From: Heliocidaris erythrogramma
Taxonomy: Eukaryota > Echinodermata > Echinoidea > Camarodonta > Echinometridae
Direction: 5' to 3'
DNA length: 64,000 nt
Assembly (NCBI GenBank): GCA_025617745.1
Contig: CM046858.1
Span: 27,660,453 to 27,724,452 of the forward strand
In this document: positions 41,261 through 52,500 of the stretch, piece after piece
Position numbering within the stretch: position 1 is the stretch's first letter
Layout: the number at the start of each line of letters is the position of its first letter
Notes under the pieces: generated by a model
Seen by the model: only the letters and a program-made list of their open reading frames with translations
Databases searched by the model: none
What the model was told of the DNA's origin: nothing
Made by a program: the position numbers and the translations under genes

Positions 41261-42011
41261 CCCGACGCAAGCCGACGCTCGCAACGCACCCTTTAATACC
41301 GGAAACATTAGATTTTCTTCATATTTTGTAGTGGATGCGAGCTTCTTCTTTCTTTGTAGTTGAGGGCTGATAAAAATGTTACCCCAAATGTATAATGATC
41401 ATGGATAAAATTTTTGTGCTGTATAGACATCGAAAAGGGGATATTCTGAACAACGGCCATGAAAAACACGTACATTGTATTTTAACAGCAGGTGGGTGTG
41501 TTGCCGGCTTCTTCTTGGTGACCTGCGGTCAGCCGCAGAATATCCGTGAAATTCCATCGGATGGACTGAAAATAAACTGCTTTTTCCACATTTCAGGACA
41601 GTCATGATTTCGCAATGCAAAATGAATTGTAGGCTGGCATTTTTCAAACGTAACTTGAAATATACCACGTTTCCCCAGCTTTCAGCTAGAGCAGTCATGC
41701 TTTCAACCACATTATGAAATTATAGGGCTCGATCTGTATATTGTTTGAAGCATGACTGAAAACATACATTTTCTCCAGATTTCAGGACATTCGTAAGTTG
41801 AGATGATAATTACTGACAATAGGAATACCTCGTTTTAATTTTTTTTGGTTGTTTTTTGTCATGGTGTTTACACTTGCAGAAAAGAGAGAAATACAGAAAG
41901 CACTGCTATTTGGCGAGAAGTGGTGTGCATGTGCAATTTATTTAAATTGTAAGGGCTCTCAAGGCGTCAAGCTTGGAGCTCTAAGTTCTGTAGGAAATAC
42001 TATGTACTTGC
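41261..42011. other. Intergenic, nothing recognised
   Basis: No convincing exon, RNA gene or repeat family is visible. Confidence 0.5.
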
Positions 42012-42241
42012 AGTGGCGGCACCAAGGGGGGGGGGGCATGGGGGGCATTTGCCCCCCCCCCCCAGTCAGAAGCTTTGCCCCCCAGTTGCCCCCCCCCCAA
42101 TAATTTTCGGAGTGAAAAAAAATAAAAGGGTGGAAAATGTACACGCAATTTTTTTTGTGTCCGCCCTTGCCCCCCAACATTTTCTTTTGCCCCCCATTTG
42201 CCCCCCCCCCCCCCCACTTTAAAAATCCCGGTGCCGCCACT
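42012..42241. mobile_element. hAT-like MITE, copy 1, with 8-bp target duplication
   Basis: Ends CAGTGGCGGCACC and GGTGCCGCCACTG are perfect inverted repeats. They are flanked on both sides by TGTACTTG, an 8-bp target duplication typical of hAT. The interior is rich in poly-G and poly-C (CATTTGCCCCC). A second copy lies at 52285-52500. Confidence 0.9.
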
Positions 42242-43039
42242 GTGTACTTGTATTTCTAGGCAGAACTGAATAAATAAATGAAGAAAAAAAAAGAAAAATT
42301 TATCTCCGTCTAATCTGGATTAGGAAAATAACTACAGTGCACATCAATTTGTAGCTTTTGTCCCGAGGTAGGCAGTTCATACGCGTAACTAGTCCTTTAT
42401 TGCAGGTTTCGAAGCCTGGGACAGCAACATAACTAGCATGCAGTATATGGTTCATGTGGCAGTCCTGTGTTTGTTTCAATATTCTACTAAAGCTAGGAAG
42501 GACTAAGAAACTTCCACAATAACAAAAGCAATGTTTGAATGGTAACTGTTTACATTATTAATGCAAATATGCTAAGGATTATATAATGCTATGCAATATG
42601 TTAGTAAAATCAAACCCCGGAGGAAGCAGGATATATTTTGCTGGACTTGATATTTCGGGGGAAGGGGGGAGGGGGCATAGGTGATAAAGAACTTCCACCG
42701 TAAACTCGCGATGTTCGTATATAAACGTTGCCTTTTGACCGTAGTATAAGTTGGACCAGTGTGAAGTACTGATATTAAACTATGCATTATTTAGTTGTCT
42801 GAAACGTAACAAACCCACCTTTTGTTTGTCAATGGGATACTATTGTGAACTGATGTGCCTAATTGCCATAATGTGAATAAAATATTCATTGCAATAGTCT
42901 AAAGTAAATCTATCGTCGGGTTATGAAAAAGTAAAAAAAAAAAAGAATTAAGGCTTAACAGAATGTGGGCTCTGATATCTATACAATCAGAATTGTAAGT
43001 TATGTATGAAAACATCACAATGGAAATAGCAAATTAGTG

Positions 43040-43055
43040 TGTAAAAGGAGAGAGC

Positions 43056-43090
<35 letters not shown>

Positions 43091-43405
43091 GGGGGAAGTT
43101 TTACACCCAGGCATTGCTATAATAAATAATATGGCCGCTCCCTCCAAAATGTCATTCCGATTATTTGGGGGTAATGAAGTAATAGACACGCGTCCATAGC
43201 GTTTGCGATTTGTCCGTGACCAGAGAAAACGAATATTATTTTCATGTGTACATTAATTGTAGAGAGAGAAGGGGGGTATTGTTCAAATTCAAGAAAGAGA
43301 ACAAAAGATAAAGAGGGAGACAGGAGTGGCGAGAGAGGGAGAGAACGAGAGAGAGAGAGAGAATGCAAGAGAGGGAGAGAGCGAGAGGAAAAATAATATA
43401 GATGC
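43040..43405. repeat. GA-rich low-complexity region
   Basis: A (GA)n plus poly-G run at 43050-43096 and GA-rich stretches at 43260-43400. Apparent Leu/Ser-rich frames on the minus strand are artefacts. Confidence 0.8.
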
Positions 43406-43557
43406 TAGAGAAAAAAATCAAGCGGGAATAACTAAGGCAGCAAAATATAACATGAGATAACGACATGATGCCAAAATTATGAGATATCAAACATGTCAAA
43501 TGCATTGTGTTAAAGCAGGGGCATTCATGTACAACACATTCACTTCTGTTTCATGAC

Positions 43558-43559
43558 AC

Positions 43560-43599
<40 letters not shown>

Positions 43600-43600
43600 A
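43558..43600. repeat. (CA)n microsatellite
   Basis: About 19 CA dinucleotide units. Confidence 0.95.
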
Positions 43601-44009
43601 TAGTGCAATGTAAATAATACCGAATTGCAGCTAGAGTCAATAATAATGCTCTCTTTTAATTTTTGCGCTCCTCAATGTTAATAATCTGAAAGGCCGAGTC
43701 AATAGACTTGTCACCACTACTTCAGTCAACGTACTAATTTAAATATTAATGCGCCATTATATAAGTGGTAATCTCAATTCAGAGTTTATCAGACAAAGGT
43801 TAATTATTTTAGTTATCTCAATACGAGCAAGCATTGTAACATCACGCACCAAACAATATGAAATTAGAAATGTACATTGCCACGCAATGCGAAATGTATC
43901 CCCCGGCACTGGCAATTCGAAGGAGGGACAAAGAACCTCTCCCCTCCCCTCCCTCAAACAAAAGGATGGCGTAGAGATTTCCGCCAGTGGCCCGGACTAT
44001 TGTCAATAC

Positions 44010-45065
44010 TAGGAGCAGCATCAACGAAACAATGTCTGTATACATTAGACTATAACGCAAAATTCGAAAGAAATCTGTCAAGAAATGTGATCTCAGAGCA
44101 CACACAAGATATCCACTAAAATATGACCTTTGACCCTATAAAAGACGGAACACTGAGGGCACCATCACCAAAAACTGTAGAGGTCTAGAGTAATCTGAAA
44201 GAAATCAGTCAACAAATGTGTCCTCCAGAATGCATGCAACCAAAATTATGACATTTGACCCTATAAAAAGCGGAACACTGGTGGCAGCATCACCAAAAAC
44301 TATAGGTTTTGAGATTACACCAGAGACACCTTCCTGCACAATTTGAACGAAATCCGTCAAGAAATGCAGAAGTAAGAGTGCAAGAAATGGACAAATGACC
44401 TTTGACCCTATAAAGAACGGAACAATGGGGGCAGTATCACCAAAAAGTAAAGATGTGTAGATTATACCAAGATACATCTCCATACAAAATTTGAAAGAAA
44501 TCCATCCAGAAATGTGGCCTGCAGAGTGCACTCACGCCATGCCCTGAAGTATGACCTTTGACCCTATAAAAGACGGGACACTGGCGGCAGCATCACCAAA
44601 AACTATAGGTTTTTAGATTACACAAAAAGACAACTGCACGCAAAATTTGAACGAAAAAAAAAAAATCAGTTGAGAAATGTGATCGCCAGAGCGTACACAA
44701 GAGTGCACACAAGACATCACAGAACTCGTCTTTAGGAGTTCTGTGCAAGACATCTGTCAAAATATGACCTTTGACCCTATAAAAGACGGAACACTGAGGG
44801 CAGCATCACCAAAATCTATATGTTTCTAGATTATACCACGAGACACCTTCATGCAAAATTTCAACAAAATCCGTCGAGAAATGTGACCGCTAGTGCGTAC
44901 ACAAACTATCCCCCAAAATATGGCCTTTTACCCTATAAAAGACGGAACACTAAGGGCAGCATCACCAAAATCTATAGGTTTCCAGATCTTCCCAAGATAC
45001 ACCTCCATACAAAGTTTGAAAGAAATCCGTCGAGAAATGTGACCGCTAGTGCGTATACATGAATG
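44010..45065. repeat. Tandem array, ~125-212 bp monomers, each with a DR1-like motif
   Basis: Six monomers start near 44124, 44249, 44396, 44552, 44764 and 44921. Each opens with TGACCTTTGACCC or a variant, then CTATAAAAGACGGAACACTG, GCAGCATCACCAAAA and AAATCCGTCGAGAAATGTGA. Four monomers keep the motif perfectly. Noncoding. Confidence 0.85.
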
Positions 45066-45437
45066 TGACGTGGTGGCGGCGGCGGACGGGGCGGCGGAAC
45101 GCTGCTGAATCCAAAGTATCCTCCGGCATACTGCCGAGGGATACAATAATTATTCCTTGTAAAACGAAGCTCACCGAAGATTACCATATGAGCGAGAGTC
45201 TAGGTGAGGAAATAAGCCATTTTCATGATTGTATGACTCAATTACTTTGTCGTCAATTTCCTACACTGACCCCATTCCTTCCTCCCCTTCTCTCTCTTTC
45301 TCTTTGTAGGTTAAAGAGGATTAATGCTTTACTGTCAAGGGTAAACTACGTTCGGAAGTTAGAGTTATCATCACTTGGCCAATGATTATGGTTAAAACTC
45401 CTGCATGACACCCAGCTTCCCAAGCAATGGCAAATGC

Positions 45438-45680
45438 ACGCAACATACCCACCTCTCCCACAAGCACAAAACACACTCCCACACGCATACCCACCTCCCC
45501 CATAAGCACAAAACACACTCCCACACGCATACCCACCTCTCCCATACGCCCCAAACACACTCTCACCTTCTCACCCACCTCCCCCATACGCACAAAGACA
45601 CAAAGACACCCACCTCCCACACATGCACACAACACACACTCCCACTTGCACACCCAACTCCCACACAGACAGAGAAGATA
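45438..45680. repeat. Minisatellite, ~40-bp units
   Basis: Units of CCCACCTCCCCCATAAGCAC followed by AAAACACACTCCCACACGCAT. Open in several frames (Thr/Pro/His-rich on one strand, Cys/Gly/Val-rich on the other) but low complexity. Confidence 0.85.
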
Positions 45681-45809
45681 TACTCCAACTGAAAAGGGGC
45701 ACAATATTCCGCAAATTTTCTGAGAAGAAAAAACAAACAAACAAAAAAGACCATCATATTTTGGGGGTCGCCTTTTTACTCCAAATTCTCTGTCAAGGAA
45801 TAATATTAA

Positions 45810-46740
45810 AGTAGAACTTTAATGATTTTAAATATTGGCTTAATACTTATTATTGCATAGATGGCATAAATTAAACAAGGTTATCCAAATTCAACGCTTG
45901 GAAACATTTGAAGTAATGATTATTATCAATTATAAAACGGTAAAATACAGCCCCCGATATAGCAGCTGAAGAGCTCCTCGAACGCTGCTGAGATATGTGA
46001 CGACACACCATGGACCAGTCCTGTCTAAGCAGACGATGTCCCATAACATCTTACACATTTTTCAGAGCCTATTTTGTCATCTCCTCTTCACTTATTTCTC
46101 TTCCTTCACTAGCGTCAGTCTTAATGTTAGTCTGTTGCCTCACTCTTAACTTCGTGTATGGTATTATTTTGTTGAAAAATGCAGCGTTAAAAAATAAAGG
46201 AATCAGTCACTTGTAAACAAAATAAGACGCCATTGTATTTTCAGCTGCTTGCACCGGGGCATGTTCGGCGTTTCAAGAGGGAACGAATACCATCCTGCTA
46301 TTATTCGGAGGGCTTTTCAATTTGAAAGTGGGGTTTATTTCATTTATCATTGACCCTTCTCCTGTGTATTTACAATCAAACGGTTTTAGCTATCAGAATC
46401 AGTTTCACTTTCCCTTTATAATGGTGTGAAATAAGGTCATGTTTAAATACACCAAACTCTTTATAATTTGATAAATAATTGCATTGCAATTACGTTCATT
46501 CATTATAGGACGTCGTCTGCTTAAGCAGGATCGATCCCGAGTGTGACGACATCAAAACATCGCTATATTTCTGGCGAATCCTCGGATATTCCAGATGCTG
46601 AGAAGAGCTTTTATTTGTGTTGTTTTTATAATCATCAGATACGCAGTTGACATAAAACTTATACGATTGCCATCTGTAAGCTTCCCAGTTTCTAGTGATA
46701 CATTAATTGCCATATTTGTGATTTTCTTTGAATAGCTACT
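45810..46740. mobile_element. TTAA-flanked element, family A, copy 3
   Basis: Full-length relative of 15440-16367, from AGTAGAAC to GCTACT, flanked by TTAA at 45806-45809 and 46741-46744. Very high identity to copy 1 suggests recent activity. Confidence 0.87.
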
Positions 46741-46744
46741 TTAA

Positions 46745-48598
46745 TAGTATATAGACCTACATGCAAGCGTTTTGGACAAGGAAGATTGGGGATTTGTTTG
46801 TACATCGTAACCCTAATGCTGAAAAAAGATACAAACAAAATACAAACAAACAGAAAAACAAACAAACATATCACTGCTCGACTAAGCAAAATGGCACATG
46901 ATATTATTGTTAATTCGCTTACACCGAGCTGACAAAATGGTTTTTATGGCTCGATCTGACGTATTAGGCTGAATAATTTGTAGAAGCACAAGCGATAGTG
47001 CTCGTTAACTTAATATGAATAATTAACTCAATACTATGCATTATTCATAATGAAAAACGCCTGTATCTGACAGGTTTTGATACTTGTAGCTTTTTAGATT
47101 TTACCTATCCATCATCAGAATCAGAATGATAGAGTACATAACCTTGTATTTCGCCGTGTCATTCTCTGGTTAATTGGATTGAAATCATCAGTTATTAAAC
47201 ACCAGACAAGCTTCAGTTTGGACGCTTTTAGCTTTTATCTAGGCCTACTTCCTTCCAACATACTTGATGATGCATAGGCGAGAAAGGTCATTGGTATGGA
47301 TTTTGGGCCCTGTCTCACCTATCCGATAAAGGGAGCTATGACTAAAAACGCACTAGTAGAAGAGCCATCCAGTGTTAGAAATGGCAACATAACCACTAAA
47401 AACAATGACTTAGGCCTAAATGTTGATATAATTCTATAAGATAGCACCTGTGGTAGATATCCCTTTCATTATCTTATCATTTCTATTGTGTCTCTCTGCT
47501 CTTAATTCCTTTCTTTCTCTCTTTCAAATCTCCCTTTCCCTATTTATTTCTAACTCTTGGTCTGTTTCCCCCTTTCCTTGTAACCTCTATATAGTTCTCT
47601 CTTTCTCTTCTCTTGTTTGACTCTCTATTTTTTTCTCTCTCTCTATCTCTCTCACTCGCTCTCTTTTTTTTTTCTTTTGGCTTTTGCATTTGTGTTTATA
47701 AATGTACTACACACCTGCTTTAATTGTTGCTCTGGTATTCTGTGCGCAATGCATTGCTATGTTGGAAGCCTTTTCCAGTAGCCTATACCATAATGATAAT
47801 GAAGAGTTACAACTTGAATAAATATGATAATTTCCTGATGAAGCCTGGTAAATTCGAACATTTACAATTACTGCAAAATTTAAATTATTTCATTCATTTT
47901 GAGAGAGGGAGAGAGAGAGAGAATAGGTATCATAGCCAGCGGTGAAATTAATTGCCCTATAGTCATTTCACTGCAAGTAAGATAAAGAGTTAGTTGCAAT
48001 CTCGGTGATTCGTATTTGCTGACCCATTAAAATTTTGGCTCTGATATCCCGTAATTGACTCTGTACATAATTTAAAGCACGCCTCGGACCACTTTTAAAA
48101 AATAAATTGGTCCTGTAATCACAAGGCCAGCCAGAATTCCTCATATTAAAAGCAGGTTTTAATAGCAAGGTTGCGTGGGGATGTCAGTATTGTCAGCTCT
48201 TGAAACGCAGATGACATGCATATAATAGGGAAGAGGATTGTGTCCACTTAATGGAGAAGAGATTCAGAATGAATATTTGAACAGGATGACCAATTTGAAT
48301 AATGATGCCTACGGAAAAAAGATCTCGTTATCATCGCATCCGCAGCAGTTGTGATTTTTCATCATTGTATAGGCTACTGGAACAATAAATGATAGACCAG
48401 GAGTAACTGAAGTGAATATGAAGGCTTTTAGTATTACCATCGGTCAAAAAAAGGGATACCTCATACGCAGTAACTTATGTATGAACGGGCTCCGGCAAAT
48501 TACGATGGGACGTCAGCTTTCTGGCTTTCTTTATGTTTCTGCTGTAAGTACATAACTGGGAAAATAGGAAAGAACAAAAACTTTCATCGGAAGCTTAT
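46745..48598. other. Intergenic, CT-rich tract, no gene seen
   Basis: A pyrimidine-rich stretch at 47460-47690 and a GA run at 47902-47922. No exon or known element is recognised. Confidence 0.5.
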
Positions 48599-48766
48599 AC
48601 AGTTTTCTTGCAGAGGATACGCGATTTTATCAAGATTTTATAAATGTCGGTGAGCCTGTCTAAGTACAGAACAAGGAAGATAAACAATTATCAACAGCAT
48701 AATCTAACGTTCACAGAAGCTGGACATCAGTTTTCTTGCAGAGTATAATATACAAAAAGACCTAAC
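48599..48766 (+). promoter_or_regulatory. Duplicated 5' leader of the first GPCR, with a short upstream ORF
   Basis: CAGTTTTCTTGCAGAG and ATGTCGGTRAG occur twice, about 125 bp apart (48600 and 48728; 48644 and 48768). The first ATG opens a 35-codon frame (MSVSLSKYRTRK...) that stops at 48750, just before the real start. It may lower translation of the main frame. Confidence 0.5.
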
Positions 48767-48767
48767 A

Positions 48768-50102
48768 ATGTCGGTAAGACTGTCTCAATACAATGGGTCT
48801 TTTGATGCATCATATTCCGCACCAGACGGGGTTTTCCTCTTCGAAGCTATCATCATCTCACTAGCGTCACTTGCCGGTCTTCTGACGAACATCTTCAACA
48901 TCTTCGTCGTACCTCGTCTGCCGGGAATAAGCCTTGCGAGCAAGACATTCTATAGCATCTTATTCATAACTGATATATTTGTCTCATTAACAGCCTTCCT
49001 TACCCTCCCAGGATTCTTCCTGCGTCAATGGGTATACGGAGAAACATTTTGTTTAATTTTCACTTTGGTCTGGAAAACCTACCCACGGATAACAAGCCCA
49101 TGCCTCTTTCTTCTCGCCATTGACAAGCATATCTATGTGACTCGGCCTCTTCGATATGAGCAAATCGTTACACAAAATCGAATAGGTTATGTCACGGCAA
49201 GCTTCTTGAGTCAAAGTGTTTTCCAAGGTCCAGTTTCACTTTTATTTTCATCTTCTAAGCCTAATATCACTTTTGACCCGTTAGCAGGGGCATGCGACTG
49301 GGCAAGCCGCGACGGTAAGGTGTCGACGGATACTATCATAGAGTCCTGTTGGGTAAGCATTTTCCTTGTCACGATTATTTGCTTACATTCACATATTGCC
49401 TGTATCACTCGCCGTCACACCAAGTTGATTAAAACTCGACAGAACATGGCCCCGAAGTCAACTGTCAACACTTTTTCGATGCCAGACAAAACAGAACAAA
49501 CCGCAACAAAACACCAGTCTGCAGCTGTCGACATGACATCGGCTTTCTCCGCAACGTCTTCGACACATCCAAACGTGAAACACCAACAGATGAACGGTTT
49601 CCAAGAGGGTACGTCGTCTAACGTATCAGGAAATAGGGAAGATTGTCCTACGGGACCATATGAGGCATTTCAAGAACATGACCTGGTCGAAGGTTCCAAA
49701 CCTCCTCCTGCTACCCCTATCAGTCCACATGAAGTTGGTCAACCCTCAACAAAGGAATCGTTTCCCAAAGTTGATGTTATTCCTCATCGACAGAACGATA
49801 TGCCTAGTAAGAAGGTCGATCCCCCGCAACAATCAGCAGATTGGAGGGCAGTTAAGTTAGCCATTCTGTTGTCGGGTACGTTTTTCCTCGGCTTCTTGCC
49901 AGAGGTTATATACAAAACCATGCAAATTATTAATAATTTTGATGTTTATCAACTCTTTATCGCTATCCATCTCTTATACATGAATCGGGTTTGGTGGAAT
50001 GCTTTGATCTTCTACTACGGAAGGAATGCGTATCGTCTCAAGGTTCGGAGATTGTTTCGTTGTCTGAGACAGAAGCGGGTGGAGAATGCTAATGATTCCT
50101 AG
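48768..50102 (+). CDS. Orphan class-A (rhodopsin-like) GPCR, intronless, 444 aa
   Basis: A seven-helix membrane receptor; ligand unknown. Helices lie near residues 23-48, 58-83, 95-119, 139-160, 189-212, 362-386 and 393-417. The family anchors Asn41 (helix 1) and Asp69 (helix 2) are present, and Cys95 and Cys176 can form the extracellular disulfide. The DRY motif is D-K-H (119-121), the helix-6 CWxP motif is G-F-L-P (375-378), and NPxxY reads N-A-L-I-F-Y (411-416), all atypical. The third cytoplasmic loop is long (about 215-358) and rich in Ser, Thr, Pro and Gln. N-glycosylation sequons are at Asn9 and Asn166. Single-exon, lineage-expanded GPCRs are well known in sea urchins. A MITE begins 15 bp after the stop. 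Confidence 0.9.
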   Translation: MSVRLSQYNGSFDASYSAPDGVFLFEAIIISLASLAGLLTNIFNIFVVPRLPGISLASKTFYSILFITDIFVSLTAFLTLPGFFLRQWVYGETFCLIFTLVWKTYPRITSPCLFLLAIDKHIYVTRPLRYEQIVTQNRIGYVTASFLSQSVFQGPVSLLFSSSKPNITFDPLAGACDWASRDGKVSTDTIIESCWVSIFLVTIICLHSHIACITRRHTKLIKTRQNMAPKSTVNTFSMPDKTEQTATKHQSAAVDMTSAFSATSSTHPNVKHQQMNGFQEGTSSNVSGNREDCPTGPYEAFQEHDLVEGSKPPPATPISPHEVGQPSTKESFPKVDVIPHRQNDMPSKKVDPPQQSADWRAVKLAILLSGTFFLGFLPEVIYKTMQIINNFDVYQLFIAIHLLYMNRVWWNALIFYYGRNAYRLKVRRLFRCLRQKRVENANDS

Positions 50103-50116
50103 TGTGCATTATTGTA

Positions 50117-50327
50117 CACTCTTAGAAATATTGGGCAAAATTTTACCCAAAGTTTACCCAACATGAGGGTCCTTATGAGTCCGACCAACTTTTGGGTAAA
50201 CTTTACCAATTTCATTCTTATTTTTGACCAATGTTGGGTAAATGCATGTAAAAGTTGAGCAAGATTTAACCAACCTATGCCCAATCTTCATTTACCCAGT
50301 GGCATTTACCCAACATTTCTAAGAGTG
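50117..50327. mobile_element. CACTA-like MITE just after the GPCR stop
   Basis: Termini CACTCTTAGAAAT and its complement, TA on both sides. The interior has repeated TTTACCCAA/TTGGGTAAA subterminal motifs. It shares its end sequence with the 9.4-kb element. Confidence 0.85.
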
Positions 50328-50329
50328 TA

Positions 50330-51066
50330 TGACCCGGCCTGGGACAGCCAAACTGGGTTTCTAATATAGATAAAAAGTGAAAAAGAAAGATACTATCCAA
50401 GCCTATGTCCGCATTCATATCGGGCACATAACTAGCCTGTGGCTGTGCCCATATTTTTTAACCTAAGGTGACAGACGTTTACCTTATGTCCTTAGCTAGG
50501 GCAAGGAGGTACTAGGCAAGCTGATGACACCGGTACTGCAGTATTCTTCATGCCAGAAACATCATTTTCCTGCCATAAGACCAAATTTGTCGGGATAACT
50601 GTAACAATTTACTGCAATTTGGTTAACTTGGTCATGAGGTTAAAACGACTATGTCTGTAATTTAACGTTATTTGGCATTGAAGTACCTATTCATACTATC
50701 AAAAATTCCATAAATTGTAGGATTAAATTGATATTATTTTGGTAGAAAGAAAACATTTCTTTTTTCAAGGAGAAAATATTTTCTTGTAAATTACTTCGTA
50801 GGTGCATTGGAATTAATTACGAACCAATTAACTCAAGAGGTTCGTGCACAATCATTTAACATCGTTCTCACGATTTTCGATCCATATAGAGATAATGTTG
50901 CGTTTATTCATGCAAATGCTTTAAAGTTTCATACACAATTTCTGAATTCTATTCAAAGTAAATTTTATTTGTGTACTAATGATGTAATGTATATATAGTA
51001 CATTAGTAAGGAGGTTGATCAACAAATTATAAATCTGGAGCATGTGCTAGAAGGGACTATATTTCT
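50330..51066. other. Intergenic, nothing recognised
   Basis: AT-rich; a 63-codon frame at 50807-50998 has no recognised relative. No element boundary is seen. Confidence 0.45.
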
Positions 51067-51070
51067 TTAA

Positions 51071-51931
51071 AGGAGAATTAACACTAGAATATAAAATGTA
51101 CTTATGTTCAAATGTTTAATGTATTCTTAATCATTGACCTGTAAAACTTTAGAAACAAAATATCAGAAAAGGGTTTAAATCAAGACATTCTAGCTCACGG
51201 TATCATCTGTTAACACTTTACATGTGGCTGTCATTTTATTGATGACATGGAGTTGTACATGAACCATTGGAAACCGTTTCGGTCAGGAAGATATTTTTAA
51301 TCCTCGAGCTAAATTGCTTCTCTTCATTATAGAAAATCCCAATATATGATGGAAAATACATAACAGGTGTATACATTATTCTAAAATTTGAAATTTATAG
51401 ATTTCTTAGAACTAGAAATCGTTTTCTTGGGCTTGCCTGGCAGAGCAGAACATAATTTATACAACGCGCATTCTGACTTTTGAAGTCCATTATCTCAAAG
51501 CAGGTGAATGCATAGTTTGTCACTATTGACGCTTGGGAAAGTCATCTGGCATAAATTTGAATGAATTCGCTCCGTCGGGTACGTCATAGTATCAAGAAAA
51601 TAGATTTATATTGAGTAACGTAATTTTCAAAGAAATATGAAACACATTTTCGTTTTTTGAATATATGTATATACAGTTAAATATTTTAAATCTCAAATGG
51701 GATTTTGTATCAGGAAGAAAGACAATTTTGCATTCGGATTAAAAATATCTGTATGTACACATCAAGAAATTGGCAGCTCCCGGGTATCGCTAGCAGACGA
51801 TAAATTTTGCTGAGAAAATCTTAATTTATACCTATCTCGTATATTTTAATGCAAAACTACGTAGAACAACAAGAAGGAATTTATTACATCTTTGAATATA
51901 AGCATATTTATATGATGAGGTTAATTCCCCT
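51071..51931. mobile_element. TTAA-flanked element, family B, copy 2
   Basis: Relative of 32863-33752, with TTAA at 51067-51070 and 51932-51935. The left end is AGGAGAATTAAC, the right end GGTTAATTCCCCT. Confidence 0.85.
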
Positions 51932-52284
51932 TTAACCAGTTTTTAAATGCAAAACGGATTTTTTATAGATGACCCTAGTTCGTAATTTAATGAAGGGTGG
52001 TGAAAAAACCGTTATTTATTTCATCCTGTATTTTGTAAGGGAAATATATCCTAAAGATATAAGTGTTGTATATAATTGCATGTATTTTGAGGGATGTATA
52101 TTGGTGAATTTGTTCATAGCCGTTTACCAAGGACAAGATTGTTCATTCAGTGCACGCTGAGCCTCTTAGTGTTCTTGATCAGCCGAGGACTATCTGGTTC
52201 ATTCAGGCTAGATCACGTGACTGATAGCCACGCGGACGTGGCATCATCTTTCCGACTTTTGTCGGAGATCGACATAGCCAGGAT

Positions 52285-52500
52285 CAGTGGCGGCACCAAG
52301 TGGGGGGGGGGGGGTGGGCATGGGGGCATTTGCCCCCCCCCCCCCCCCCCAGTGAGAAGCTTATATAATTTTCCGGAGTGAAAACAAATAAAAGGGTGGA
52401 AAATGTTTTTGTCCACCCTTGCCCCCCCCCCAACATTTTCTTTTGCCCCCCATTTGCCCCTCCCCCCCCCCCCACTTTAAAAATCCTGGTGCCGCCACTG
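52285..52500. mobile_element. hAT-like MITE, copy 2
   Basis: Ends CAGTGGCGGCACC and GGTGCCGCCACTG as in copy 1. The flanks GCCAGGAT and GCCACGAT form an 8-bp target duplication with one difference. Confidence 0.88.

Noticed and set aside
43117-43505. Ser/Leu-rich frames on the minus strand
   Set aside because: They come from GA-rich microsatellite sequence.
44010-45065. Tandem array as CRISPR or a centromeric satellite
   Set aside because: Monomers are 125-212 bp without constant spacers, and the array is too short (six units) to call centromeric.
45321-45757. Overlapping 100-140-codon frames on both strands as a possible repetitive protein gene
   Set aside because: They are translations of a 40-bp minisatellite; low complexity, no start context or splice support.
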